The notes under the pieces were generated by a model, which was not told the DNA's origin, searched no databases, and saw nothing but the letters and a program-made list of their open reading frames with translations. This document shows, piece after piece, positions 10,131 to 19,396 of a stretch of 64,000 nucleotides of DNA (within the stretch, counting starts at the first letter, position 1; each line of letters begins with the position of its first letter). Both the position numbers and the translations under genes were made by a program. Source of the stretch: Mesostigma viride (lineage: Eukaryota; Streptophyta; Mesostigmatophyceae; Mesostigmatales; Mesostigmataceae); contig RPFO01000579.1 of assembly GCA_009746045.1 (NCBI GenBank), forward strand, positions 914,660 through 978,659. Direction: 5' to 3'.

Positions 10131-10683
10131 TATCGTACCGCTAATGCCTACTGCAGTACCGAATCTCGCCTTAACGATATTCCAACCGGGCATTTTTCCC
10201 TTCTGGCACTTTCGTTTGGCCTTCTGGTATCAATTCCTTCCGGTATTCGAAATACCCGTGTCACCACAGGGATTCGAACCCCCGACTTACGAGGTCTTAG
10301 TTATTATAAATAGTGACGGAACCTTTTTGCCACTTGGCAATTAGGTCCGTCACTATTTATCCGGCGAAAACCACTCGCCGGTATCAATTCCGCGCCACGT
10401 TCACGTACGTGAACTTAACGCGGAATTGATACCGGCGAGTGGTTTTCGCCGGATAAATAGTGACGGACCTAATTGCCAAGTGGCAAAAAGGTTCCGTCAC
10501 TATTTATAATAACTAAGACCTCGTAAGTCGGGGGTTCGAATCCCTGTGGTGACACGGGTATTTCCGAATACCGGAAGGAATTGATACCAGAAGGCCAAAC
10601 GAAAGTGCCAGAAGGGAAAAATGCCCGGTTGGAATATCGTTAAGGCGAGATTCGGTACTGCAGTAGGCATTAGCGGTACGATA
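10131..10683. repeat. Inverted arms with tRNA-3'-half-like motif around copy B
   Basis: Arms 10131-10297 and 10516-10683 are inverted copies. Next to the central hairpin each arm has GGTTCGAATCC, a perfect RNA polymerase III B-box/T-loop with a partial T-stem. No 5' tRNA half or A-box is present, so this is a tRNA-like fragment and not a tRNA gene. Confidence 0.8.
10298..10515. repeat. 218-bp palindromic MITE-like unit, copy B
   Basis: The same family as copies A and C. It forms the centre of the longer palindrome 10131-10683 and abuts, on both sides, a sequence resembling the 3' half of a tRNA. Confidence 0.93.
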
Positions 10684-11198
10684 CAGTAGCCTGAGGCGGC
10701 AGTACCCACGGACGGTGTTGGGAAAAGACGCTTGGCCACTGCTGTGTCCGAGCCTTTCTAGGTCTCACCATTGCTGCCAGGCCTTGCACGCCTTGGCAGG
10801 TCCGCCACTGTCAATTTCCTTGGTTGCATCAATCCAGGACGTCTGTCCTTCCATGAATGACAGTAACGCTCTGGATTTATCCGTCATGACAAGTACCCGT
10901 CCATCCCAGGCCTGCAGGACTGCCAGTCCTGAAGTCCTGTGACATTCTTGGTACCATCAACCAATATTGACCACAGTAGTACCTCCTAGTGACAGTCGGT
11001 CCTGTGACATGTAACGTGTGATGGTTCACCCAACACTGCCACGTGCCCTGTCCCTCACGTGTCCTTAGTCCTGGTACTGCTGTAGCGTCCGGCGGCATTA
11101 CTTCGGGACTTGATAACTCTCAAGTTCCTTGTCCAAATGAGGCGTTTAGCACGGCGTTGGAAAGGCCACTTCAAGTATGATATGCTTAGCATATTGCA

Positions 11199-11870
11199 TC
11201 ACCAATATGCTAACTCTCGCAGCCCCGGCGCAACCAACAGGAGGAACACTCGTGGGTAGGCCATGAGTGCGGTCAGCGTGGTCATACAAGCATCGCACTT
11301 ACACCCGGGTTGGTGAGTCTCCCAGGCCGTGCCGACCACCACCTGCCCCTGGCGCTCCCGCCTAGTCTCCACCTTGAAACCACAGTGGAGCTCCATCATC
11401 TCGCGGAAGGCCTCCTGCCTGTCGTTGGGCCACCCGAGCGCTGAGGCCGCGAGGTTATTCGAGGGAAACTTCCCATATCGCTGCCTCCGCCGATCGAGGG
11501 TCACGTCCTCCATGCCATAATCCCTCAGGAAGATCCTCGGGTTGAAGGTGTCCTTGTTGAGCTCCTCGGCGTTCCGGGCCTGGCGCGCTAATTCCTCCAT
11601 GTCCATTGTTACCCTCGCCTCTCCTTCTTCCAGGCGTAGCCGTTTGCCACGGCCGGAATCCCGAGAAGGTCCGTCGTCCTGTGCTGCCAGCCGCCGTGCC
11701 GCGAACGCCTTTGGGGCGCCGTCCTCAGGGGACGCTGGAGGGGTGTGGTGCACCACCGGTCTGTCCGCCTTTGGGGCGGCTTCCGGGGACTCGGGGAGCG
11801 TCAGGTGTACCAAAGGACTGTCGCTGCTGCAGGAGCTGGGACTGGCCTCCTTTGGGGAGCCCGTCTGCAC
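11199..11870 (-). CDS. Captured N-terminal fragment related to gypsy ORF3
   Basis: The frame probably begins at an exon after a good acceptor (CTCCTGTGCAG, near 11871) and has a Ser/Pro-rich start. Then comes a conserved segment: DTFNPRIFLRDYG, GFKVETR, VVVGTAWETH and the Cys motif CKCDACM, ending in YPRVFLLL. The third ORF of the second gypsy element has matching segments in the same order (NPRVFLRDYG, GFKIETR, VVVGTDWETH, CSCHSCM, FPRLL). The domain is unknown to me; the three cysteines suggest metal binding or a structural role. It lies inside the element that split the kinase and ends soon after the conserved block, so it looks like a captured piece of a longer gene. Confidence 0.6.
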   Translation of the reverse strand: MQTGSPKEASPSSCSSDSPLVHLTLPESPEAAPKADRPVVHHTPPASPEDGAPKAFAARRLAAQDDGPSRDSGRGKRLRLEEGEARVTMDMEELARQARNAEELNKDTFNPRIFLRDYGMEDVTLDRRRQRYGKFPSNNLAASALGWPNDRQEAFREMMELHCGFKVETRRERQGQVVVGTAWETHQPGCKCDACMTTLTALMAYPRVFLLLVAPGLRELAYW

Positions 11871-11985
11871 AGGAGAATACCACACACATTGACACACGTG
11901 AGTTCTTGTGCCATACCGACTAGTGTACTCTGTACCTGTGGTATGTACATGTGATGTAGATATCGGCCCCCACACTACGACATTT

Positions 11986-12203
11986 TAGTTATTATAAATA
12001 GTGACGGAACCTTTTTGCCACTTGGCAATTAGGTCCGTCACTATTTATCCGGCGAAAACCACTCGCCGGTATCAATTCCGCGCCACGTTCACGTACGTGA
12101 ACTTAACGCGGTATAGATACCGGCGAGTGGTTTTCGCCGGATAAATAGTGACGGACCTAATTGCCAAGTGGCAAAAAGGTTCCGTCACTATTTATAATAA
12201 CTA
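11986..12203. repeat. 218-bp palindromic MITE-like unit, copy C
   Basis: Exact inverted partner of copy A, forming the right end of the composite insertion. Its last bases adjoin the second CGGG duplication. Confidence 0.93.
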
Positions 12204-12757
12204 CGGGTGACTTGAAGGCTGCCCGTGATGCCTCCGAATACAACCGTCCCTTTGATGTGCGCACGCCTCCCATCTTGGCGAAGTGCGCCAAAGTTTTATC
12301 CAATTTGCACTCGGTTGGAATCATTCATAACGATCTTAAGTGTGACAACTTTTTGTACAAGGTTGAGGAGGGCACGGCGGTCGAGCCAACCATCTACATT
12401 GGAGACCTGGGCCAGGCAACCAGAGTGAACGAGATGGCGCCCATGCGTGTGCCGGGGCAGTCCCGGTGGCACCCGGCCACGGTCTTGCATCCAAGTGCAA
12501 AGGCCTTGAGGGGAACGATACAAGCTCGGCCAGAGCACGATGTTTATGCTTTCTTGGTCATGGTGGACGACCTGTTCAGGAGGTCGCCCAAGTGCTTTGT
12601 CCGCAAGGCAACGGACCCAGTTCTGTGGGAGCTGTGTAGGAAGATTGCTTTTCGACAACAATACAAGCACGATATTGTGTTACCTGACATGGCCGGGCTG
12701 GCGGACATGTTCCACAAAGCCCGCATATTCGTGCCCGATGCTTACCCCAAGCAGTAA
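12204..12757 (+). pseudogene. Protein kinase, 3' part (C-lobe)
   Basis: Continuation of the kinase that starts at 8804. The catalytic loop is HNDLKCDNFL (Asp codon about 12332), with Asn replacing the usual Arg of HRD. The metal-binding motif is GDLG (Asp codon about 12404) in place of DFG. A later HDVYAFLVMVDDL fits the helix-F region. The catalytic Asp, metal-binding Asp and N-lobe Lys are all present, so the intact protein could have been active. The stop at 12755-12757 is followed by a decayed repeat of part of this lobe. Confidence 0.75.
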
Positions 12758-12761
12758 CCGT

Positions 12762-12930
12762 GTTGCATCCCAAGTGCAAAGGCCTTGAGGGGAACGCTAC
12801 AAGCTCAGCCAGGGCACAATGTTTATGCTTTCTTCGTCATGGTGGACGATCTGTTCAGGAGGTCGCCCAAGTGCTTTGTCCGCAAGTCAACAGACCCACT
12901 TCTCCATGAGGTGTGTAGAAAGATTGCTTA
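12762..12930 (+). pseudogene. Partial duplication of the kinase C-lobe
   Basis: A diverged copy of about 12484-12650 lying immediately after the kinase stop. It shares the block coding for MFMLSWSWWTTCSGG in another frame, with several substitutions and no continuation, so it is a broken tandem duplicate. Confidence 0.75.
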
Positions 12931-13054
12931 CATCTGTACAGTATGATTACCCCATATTCATCTTAAGTGGAAGGACATATGCTACTCGTGCATGTGGTGT
13001 GTGCCCGAGTAGGTGGCAGTTTACATTCCCCCACCTGCAGGAAGTAGCCCAGAG

Positions 13055-13133
13055 TGTATTAAAAGCCATATGCCCCTTCTCAGGGCTATGGGGTACATAT
13101 TCTCCCAGCGGAGTTATGTTACTAATTAATTAA
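13055..13133 (+). mobile_element. Truncated LINE 3' end
   Basis: Similar to the 3' end of the LINE at 51056-54110. Both have CCCCTTCTC, GGGCTATG, a CTCCCA(A/G)CGGAGTTATGTT hairpin-like segment and a short ATTA/TTAA tail. It is probably a heavily 5'-truncated copy of the same family. Confidence 0.6.
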
Positions 13134-14036
13134 TCACACGTTCATGGCAGGGGCGAGACACATAAGTTATTATTTTTTTTTATATAATTCATCCATGTAC
13201 ACGTACAACGAGGGAGCTAGCACCCTAGCTTGTATCACTGCCTCCCTGTTCTTACGTGCAGGGCCAAGACGTGGACCCTCACCGCCAACCTTGCCAACTT
13301 CTACCCCATGCCATGCATTGAGCTAGCTGAATGCACTTTGGCAATGTTCACAAGTTTCTGGCGTTGTGGCAGTTGGTGATTTCCAACTGGCTGCAACATC
13401 TTAAGGCTCCATTCATTGTCAATGGCCGGTATGCTGGCCAAGCCAGAGATATTGAGTAAGTCAGGACAAGGCCAAGAGGGCCCAGGTCATCAAGGACTTA
13501 CCCCCCCCCTAGCTGCATTGGGGAAGGAGCGTGTTTGGTGACATGGGAGGCATGCTAGACAATTAGATCGCTAGGGTCGCCAGCACCATAGATATACCAT
13601 ACGACTGTTTGCGTCGGCCTGCCTGTATAGATAGCTTACACCGGTATAGGATTGCGTGCACCCATCCCTCCATCCACACCTTGGGGTTAATGCTCCGTGA
13701 CTCCCGGCCCAACGGGAGCACGAGTTTAATTAATTCATTAATTAATTGGGTCACTTTCGTAAATCAGTGCATGCATGTACGTCCTGGCTATTATCAGAAC
13801 ACTTGCCCACGCTCCTTAGTATCATATGCTCACATGGGTCTTATTGCACCCACACAACTGATTGGTCCGGATTATCACGAGATCTTGTGGACAGCATGTG
13901 CTGGCAGTAAATTGCATTAAATTAGAATATGACTCCGTTGGGACATCATGTAGCACGTATTCGCTAGCATGCTGATGGGTGGGCGTGAGCGAAGCCACGA
14001 AACCTAACTAAGCTAACTCTAAGCTAATCTAAAAAA
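13134..14036. other. Intergenic, nothing recognised
   Basis: Short ORFs only, with no motif or splice-supported exon. A small AT-rich TTAATTAATT stretch lies at about 13724-13748. Confidence 0.5.
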
Positions 14037-14231
14037 TCAGGGCTCACTCAACATCAGCAAAGCGCCACTTCCTCCTGGGGTGGGGTGGGGGGGCTTGCCC
14101 ACGGGCGCTGACGTGTGGGCCTGGACAATGGTCTGCCACCTCATCCTGTCCTGCATGGCAGTCCAAGCAAGAGCGAGGGAGGAAATGTGTTGTTCAACCA
14201 GGGCTGGGACCACTAGGTCGGCTGCCTGTAA
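14037..14231 (-). CDS. Possible last exon of the transposase-like gene
   Basis: A frame beginning after an acceptor-like TTCACTTACAG (near 14232) and ending in a stop at 14037. It is preceded by a short intron-like stretch with a good donor (GTAAGAACTT) close to the end of the neighbouring exon. The frame of that exon already stops at 14288, so the link needs a mutated stop or an alternative splice. The protein has no recognised motif. Confidence 0.25.
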   Translation of the reverse strand, partial: LQAADLVVPALVEQHISSLALAWTAMQDRMRWQTIVQAHTSAPVGKPPHPTPGGSGALLMLSEP

Positions 14232-14287
14232 GTGAAGAAACAATCCACATGACTTGTCCTCGCCTGCATGTCATGCAAGTTCTTACA

Positions 14288-15395
14288 TCACATCTTGTAG
14301 CCACCATGACGAACCAGCAGACCCTGTTGACGACGAGACTTGAAGAAAGGAGGCGTGTCCCGGTCACAGTCATCAAGGCCGTACACCCGGTTCCCTGCGT
14401 TATGGATCAGTTCCCTGTTTCCTTCCTTCTTGCGATCCCCCTTTCTCATGGGGATTGCAGATGTGGTGCACCTGGGGTCGTGGACAGTCCCGTTGCATTG
14501 GTGGACCATCGTCACAGCAGCCGTGACACGATAAATAGGGAAGAGTTCACCGGCTACCGGTTCGGCAGCCTTCTCGAACAAGGGCAGCTGCTGGCGTCTG
14601 CTAAACTTGCCCAGTTCTTTGTACCACGTGGGCACGATCCACAAATAGGATTTGCCATCATTCCCTTCCACTGACACTACAGCTGTGACTTCACACATCC
14701 AATGCTCTCCAGCGTCATCAGCAAGCACGTACCGACGCGGATCCTCCGCGGCACCGACTCTGTAGTCCTGCGGCCTGTAAGCATAAGTATGCCCCACCGC
14801 CACGGTCGCCTTGTATGTGACTGCCTTGCGCCATAGCCGCACACCCGGGGTCTTCAACTCATTCCACGTCTCCGCCGCCTCGGGAAAATACTCCTTGAAG
14901 CGATGCAAGACAATAGCCGGCGTCAAACCATGCTGCACGTGCTCCCACTCGATGACCCCATCAGTACCGTTGCGTGTGCTGCGGATCAGAAGCTTGGGGA
15001 TGCCGCCAAAACATGTCCTTACCCGTCCCCCAGCACGTCCCTCGGTGTGTTCAACTGTAGGGTACGCAGCCCCGTCCGCCAATGCCACCCCCAGTGTAGC
15101 CGTGCCGCTTTGGCCGGAGAGCCATTCCTCATGCACACCTCCACTCTTGAACAAGTACTTGGCAGCTGGGCTTGATAGCAGTGCTTCACGCGCCTGTGGA
15201 GTCAAGAACTTCTCTGGGTCCTCGAGCCCCTTGAGTATATTATCCAACGCGTGCTGCCTCTCCCCTGCGAAAACAGCGATGCATGGTGAACGGGGCGATG
15301 TATCAATCCTTGCAAACAGTACATGCAGTGAGCTAGGCTCATTGATTCCTGAACTTAGTGCACGTTGCCCCAGGACACTCACCTCGTAACCTCCT
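14288..15395 (-). CDS. Transposase-like gene, C-terminal exon
   Basis: About 365 residues with no recognised catalytic motif. The middle (YRVGAAEDPRRYVLADD, EVTAVVSVEGNDGKSYLW, PTWYKEL) loosely resembles a BAH-type module, a weak judgement made by eye. It lies on the same strand and in the right order downstream of the exon at 15676-15849, with intron-like sequence between them, so it is best read as the C-terminal part of the same gene. The first in-frame codon of the open segment is not an ATG, which fits an internal exon. An unrelated gene is the alternative. Confidence 0.45.
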
Positions 15396-15675
15396 CATGG
15401 TGCCTTACAATATGCATAACGTCTACAGGGTGGGCTGTCAATGGGCCAGGTTTGGGATCGCGCCACCTTGCATGTATGCCCTGGAACACACCCGATAGAG
15501 GTGGGCCACGGGGGCCATTCTGACATCCAAAATCACACATCCCAACCCCAAACCCTAAACTATTTTAAACCCTAAGCACAGCCCGGCCCTTATGCATGTA
15601 CATGTCCGCGGTACTAACTCGGCTGGAAGCTTGCGTTGCACATGAAAATAGCAACAGGCTGGTAATAATCCTTAC

Positions 15676-15849
15676 ATTTCAGCAGCAACCATTTGTCAGC
15701 ATCTAGGATATGGCGGGCGTTGACGCTTCTCATCAGGTCCCCAATAATGCCGTGATCCCTCTCAAACGCATGGCCGTCCATATCCCAGAGCCTGCCCACG
15801 TCCTTGGTCTGGTGCGCCACATGGAGCCCCATATGACAGTTGGCTGTGG
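15676..15849 (-). CDS. Transposase-like gene, exon left of the gypsy insertion
   Basis: The minus-strand frame contains MGLHVAHQTKD, RLWDMDGHAFERDHG and HILDADKWLLLK, then a good donor (AAAT then GTAAGG, at 15675). The block resembles the histidine- and ER-containing segment near the end of Plavaka/Tnp2-like transposases. When 15850-26672 and one TGTGG duplication are removed, the exon at 26678-26856 reads straight into this one (NERGHNAAT then ANCHMGLH), showing that the retrotransposon split a single exon. Confidence 0.65.
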
Positions 15850-16418
15850 TGTTACGTCGCGTAACAATTCGTTGTAGTTACGGACGTAAATTAGGTCTTT
15901 TGCCTCGGTTGTCCCTAGGTTTACGTGTAGCTCCTACCGGGACACTATTGTCCTCGTAACAGTACCGTGGTACATTGGGTGCCTTTGGGGCGCCGCGCCG
16001 CGTACTTTACTAGTGGTCCTGATCCTTTGGTAGAATGTAGTGGACCAGCGTGCATCTGTAGATGTAGTGGACCAGCGTGCATCTGTAGGCGAGGGCCATG
16101 TCGGCCCGAGCGTGTTGGACCGTTGGTGACCATTTATGCACGTTCTACCCCTCGTGTGTGCACTCGGCGTGTGTTAAATGAATTAACACATTTAGGCTTG
16201 GGTCACGGCAGTGTAGTTGTGTTTCCTTCCTCTATTCCTGGAGTAAACGGGTTTGTAAATGGTTTATGGCGTATTATAGCAACACTTACGTTAATGCATT
16301 GAGATCAGGATCGTCTCGTTCGTCTTTCGCTAGGGGTTTAAGTAGAGGAGGCCTGACCAGTTTAGGTAGCATCAGGCCATTAGAGGTAGAGGTAGTGGTA
16401 GATATCCAAGACGTAACA
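15850..16418 (+). repeat. Gypsy-1 5' LTR
   Basis: 569 bp, TGTTACGTCGCG to CAAGACGTAACA. It contains a direct duplication of a unit of about 26 bp (TAGTGGACCAGCGTGCATCT core) near 16040-16090. Differences from the 3' LTR appear confined to the last third. Confidence 0.93.
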
Positions 16419-16419
16419 A

Positions 16420-16431
16420 TGGTTCCGGAGG
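16420..16431 (+). promoter_or_regulatory. Gypsy-1 primer binding site
   Basis: TGGTTCCGGAGG begins one base after the 5' LTR, as expected for pairing with a tRNA 3' end (…CCA). I cannot assign the tRNA. Confidence 0.5.
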
Positions 16432-16962
16432 AACTTTCGTAGGTAGAGAACGAGACGACGGTCCTTTGTCACATACGCCTTTGCAAGAACCCTTCCGCGT
16501 CCAGGGATACGAAGACGACACTTTCTTGACAGGTAATGGGCGGGTCGCCTTCAAGCTGGGAGAGTAGTGCTGCCCGGTTCGGGACACGCTCTACCTAGAT
16601 GCTAGACCTGCTCGCAGCGGATAAACCCTTTCGTAGATAGCCTGTCTTCGCCTTGTTTTCCTGCTTACGGTTGTTTCCTGTCGTAGATAGGGGATTATTA
16701 CTGTTCGGATCGGCCAGCGTGAGACGATTAGCGTCGCAGTACCTACACCTTTTTCCTTGTGCTGCTGTTTTATTAGACGGCCGCACCCGCAGAGATACGG
16801 GTCGCTGTTTAGGACGAGCGCTGGACTATTCGGTCGCTGATTTAGGACGAGCGCTGGACAATTCCGCCCTCATGCTGCTTTCGGTGATCCAGATCGCCCA
16901 GATAAGTCGCCTACCCCTTCTTCTTCTAGCGTGACGTCACAAGACCCACCAGGTGCGTTACC
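16432..16962 (+). other. Gypsy-1 leader
   Basis: Untranslated leader between the primer site and ORF0. It holds a near-duplicated segment around 16800-16865 (AGGACGAGCGCTGGAC twice). No supported ORF. Confidence 0.6.
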
Positions 16963-17353
16963 ATGAGCCAACGTCGTGTTTTTACTGCGCCTTCCCATTC
17001 ATCCAGTGACAATAGCTTAGCTAAATATTACGTAGTTATTACCCCTCAATGGTCAGCCATTTTCCTCTCTTGGTCAGATGCTAGGAAGATAGTGCAAAAT
17101 CGTACATATAATGTAATTAGGTATAAGAAATTTGTTACCTTCGAGGAAGCCAACAATTCCTTATAGACCATAGTGTATCAGATTAGGCCTACACGTACGT
17201 TCTACTCCTCATGGTCGCCCTCCTGTAGAAGCTCTAGATTTTGCTACCCCTCCTTCGTCTCCCCCTAAGCGGGCTGCATCCTCATCTAGCTTAGATACTC
17301 CTCTCACCTTAGAATTCGGTTCCCTATCCATTACTGTTGTTAAAAAGGATTGA
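16963..17353 (+). pseudogene. Gypsy-1 ORF0: RNase H1-type hybrid-binding (viroplasmin-like) domain
   Basis: From the ATG at 16963, 67 residues are read. The segment from YYVVITPQW through a central SW to YKKFVTFEEA matches the compact N-terminal hybrid-binding domain of RNase H1, also found in caulimovirus viroplasmin proteins. After a stop at 17164-17166 another frame stays open to 17353 and encodes a Pro/Ser-rich tail (PPSSPPKRAASSSS), so a frameshift probably separates the two. In RNase H1 this fold binds RNA-DNA hybrids. Its place upstream of gag suggests a role in particles or reverse transcription, which is inference. Confidence 0.6.
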
Positions 17354-17476
17354 TTTAAATTGTTTCCTTCTTTTAAGCCATTAAAAGCTTTTTCTTTTCT
17401 TTCCTTGCCTTAAATTAGGCCTTGTCCTTTATCCTTGTTGCTTTCAGTTAGATTCCTAATCATTTACTTAATAAAA

Positions 17477-19210
17477 ATGGATCCAGTGGGTGGTAACATG
17501 TCGCCTATACCTACCAACACTCCTACTATGAGTAATAATAATAATAATACTAACAACCATAACAACAATCGTGGTAACCGACGGGACTCACTTGAAACGG
17601 TGCACCATCTCACTCCTCAAGGTAATCTTCGTACCTCACCTCCTTCTCCTGTTACTGGTGGTCGCCGTCGTCCCTCACTTACCCCTCCTACCTATGAACA
17701 ACGTATGCAGTCAGATTTAGTGATGACCCTTCCCTTACCCTGAACCAGGCCCCTGCCCCTCCTGCAACCTTGGCTCAACCCTCCAGCAGGTCCTCACTAA
17801 CTAACAATGTTTCTAGGCCTCCTTCCCACCCTGTGCCTTCCATGCCTGCTCTTAACACGGGTCGTGCCTCTGCCCCTGTCGGCCCTTCTGGGCGCCCTAG
17901 TGCAGTTCCCTTTTACCCACCTGCTTCCTGGTCCTACCCTGAGACGGCCTATGAGGCAGCCCAGGTCCCTACCCGTGTGGCTGATTTAGAAGTTAATAGT
18001 GATTTCAGCACCATGCCCCTAGATGATAGAAATTATGATCATTTTGCCTACTCCTCTCTTCGTGAGCAATATACTGTCCCCTTCTCTTATGGGCACCAGC
18101 CTGAAACGGTGGCCCCTTCTAGACCCCTACCCAAGACTTTTCCTCTTCCTTCCTTCTATCCCGCTTATGTAGCAGTGGAAGATAGTGGCCCTATGGGAAA
18201 AACTGACTCTTCTAATCCCCCTAAGCCCCCTGCTCTTCCCCTCTTTGCTAACCTTCCCAAGCTGGATGTCAAGTCTACCCCTCAACAGTTTTTCACCTTT
18301 ATTATGTTGCTTACCCAGAACACAGAGTCGTGGCAGAATCATAATAGATGGCGTCTCTCTGATGCTGTATTAGTTCCTCACTATCTTACAACCTGCATTA
18401 CTCCTGAGCTTGCTAACCTCATTCAGTGTGAGTCTTTGGCCTCTCATGCCTACCCTAACTCTGTAGCAGAATTGTTTAAGCGTTTAGAGAACCATTTAGT
18501 CCCTCCTGATTCAGATTGGCAGGATAGATTAGCCTTTGGTACCTTGCAGCAGGGTACTAAATCATTTAAGGAGTATATGAAAGAGTTTGATGCTCAGATG
18601 GTACGAATTAGGGATTTGTCGGGTGCAGAAGTACGTGCTCGCTTCCTCCAAGGCCTCAGTAGACCTTATTACGTGAAGTCAAGCGCCAGTTCTCTGCCTA
18701 CCGTTTTACTGATCTGCCCCTCAAGCATGTGCGCCAGCATCTCTTGCGAGTAGCAGATTTCTTCACCACCCTTCTCTCCTACCCGTTCCCGTATTAATAA
18801 TATTATCCTTACCCCTGAGGAGGAGAACTCCTATGTAGAAGAATTAGATATCTGCGTTGCTGATCTTCAGCTCTTGATGTCTCTCATATCACATGCTATC
18901 ATTGTAAGGAAGTAGGTCATCTTAAACGTGAGTGCCCCAAGTTCCTTTCGGGTGCTCCCCCTCATCCCGACGCTCGCCCTCCTCGTACCCCTCAGCGTGC
19001 TCCTATTCGTCCTACTTCAGGACGCATTCCCTCAGCTACCCCTAGTAGGCTGAATGCTGTGCAGGCAGGACCCCCAGGGTTCCCCTATGATAATCAGGCT
19101 CCCGCACCCTCTTCGCTCCCTCGTGACCCTCCAGCAGTGGCTTTTTCGCCAGGGTCTTCTTCGGGGTTAGTTCCTATGGATTTGGGGGGGAGGGGGAACA
19201 GTAGGCCTGT
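17477..19210 (+). pseudogene. gag: Gypsy-1 gag, frameshifted
   Basis: Start at ATG 17477 (aaaaATGG). An Asn-rich and Pro/Ser-rich N-terminus is followed by a frameshift near 17740. The capsid-like part (LPKLDVKSTPQQFFTF, QQGTKSFKEYMKEFDAQM) continues to about 18690, where the frame shifts again. A zinc knuckle, CYHCKEVGHLKREC (CX2CX4HX4C), lies at 18894-18934 in yet another frame. The order matches gypsy Gag: capsid, then nucleocapsid. At least three frame changes make it non-functional as it stands. Confidence 0.8.
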
Positions 19211-19396
19211 CAGCCGGGGGTAACCTGGACAGGTCCTTAGATAGTACCCCAGATAAAAATTTTTGCCTGCCTGTTTTTATAACCTCTGTAGGAGCTGAAT
19301 CTTCCCTACCACTACGTGTGCGTCCTCTTATGTTCTTGAATGGTGGTTTAACCGTCCCCACACTGTTGTAGACCCTTTCTTGCATGCTGATGAACT

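Larger units (their letters stand above)
9886..12203. mobile_element. Composite TIR/foldback element inserted in the kinase
   Basis: A 2,318-bp insertion with inverted ends of about 246 bp (9886-10131 and 11958-12203), flanked by a 4-bp CGGG duplication (9882-9885, 12204-12207). Each end is itself a 218-bp palindrome starting TAGTTATTATAAATAG. A third copy of that palindrome (10298-10515) sits in the centre of an inverted repeat with arms of about 167 bp. The rest holds a captured gene fragment on the minus strand. No transposase was seen, so it is probably non-autonomous. Confidence 0.85.

Noticed and set aside
10262-10297. tRNA gene at the T-arm motif (also at 29112-29145)
   Set aside because: Only the 3' half is recognisable; there is no A-box, D-arm or 5' acceptor strand.
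9886-12203. Kinase insertion as a spliceosomal intron or introner
   Set aside because: The ends are TAGTTAT and ATAACTA with a CGGG duplication; no GT-AG borders fit the frame-restoring junction.
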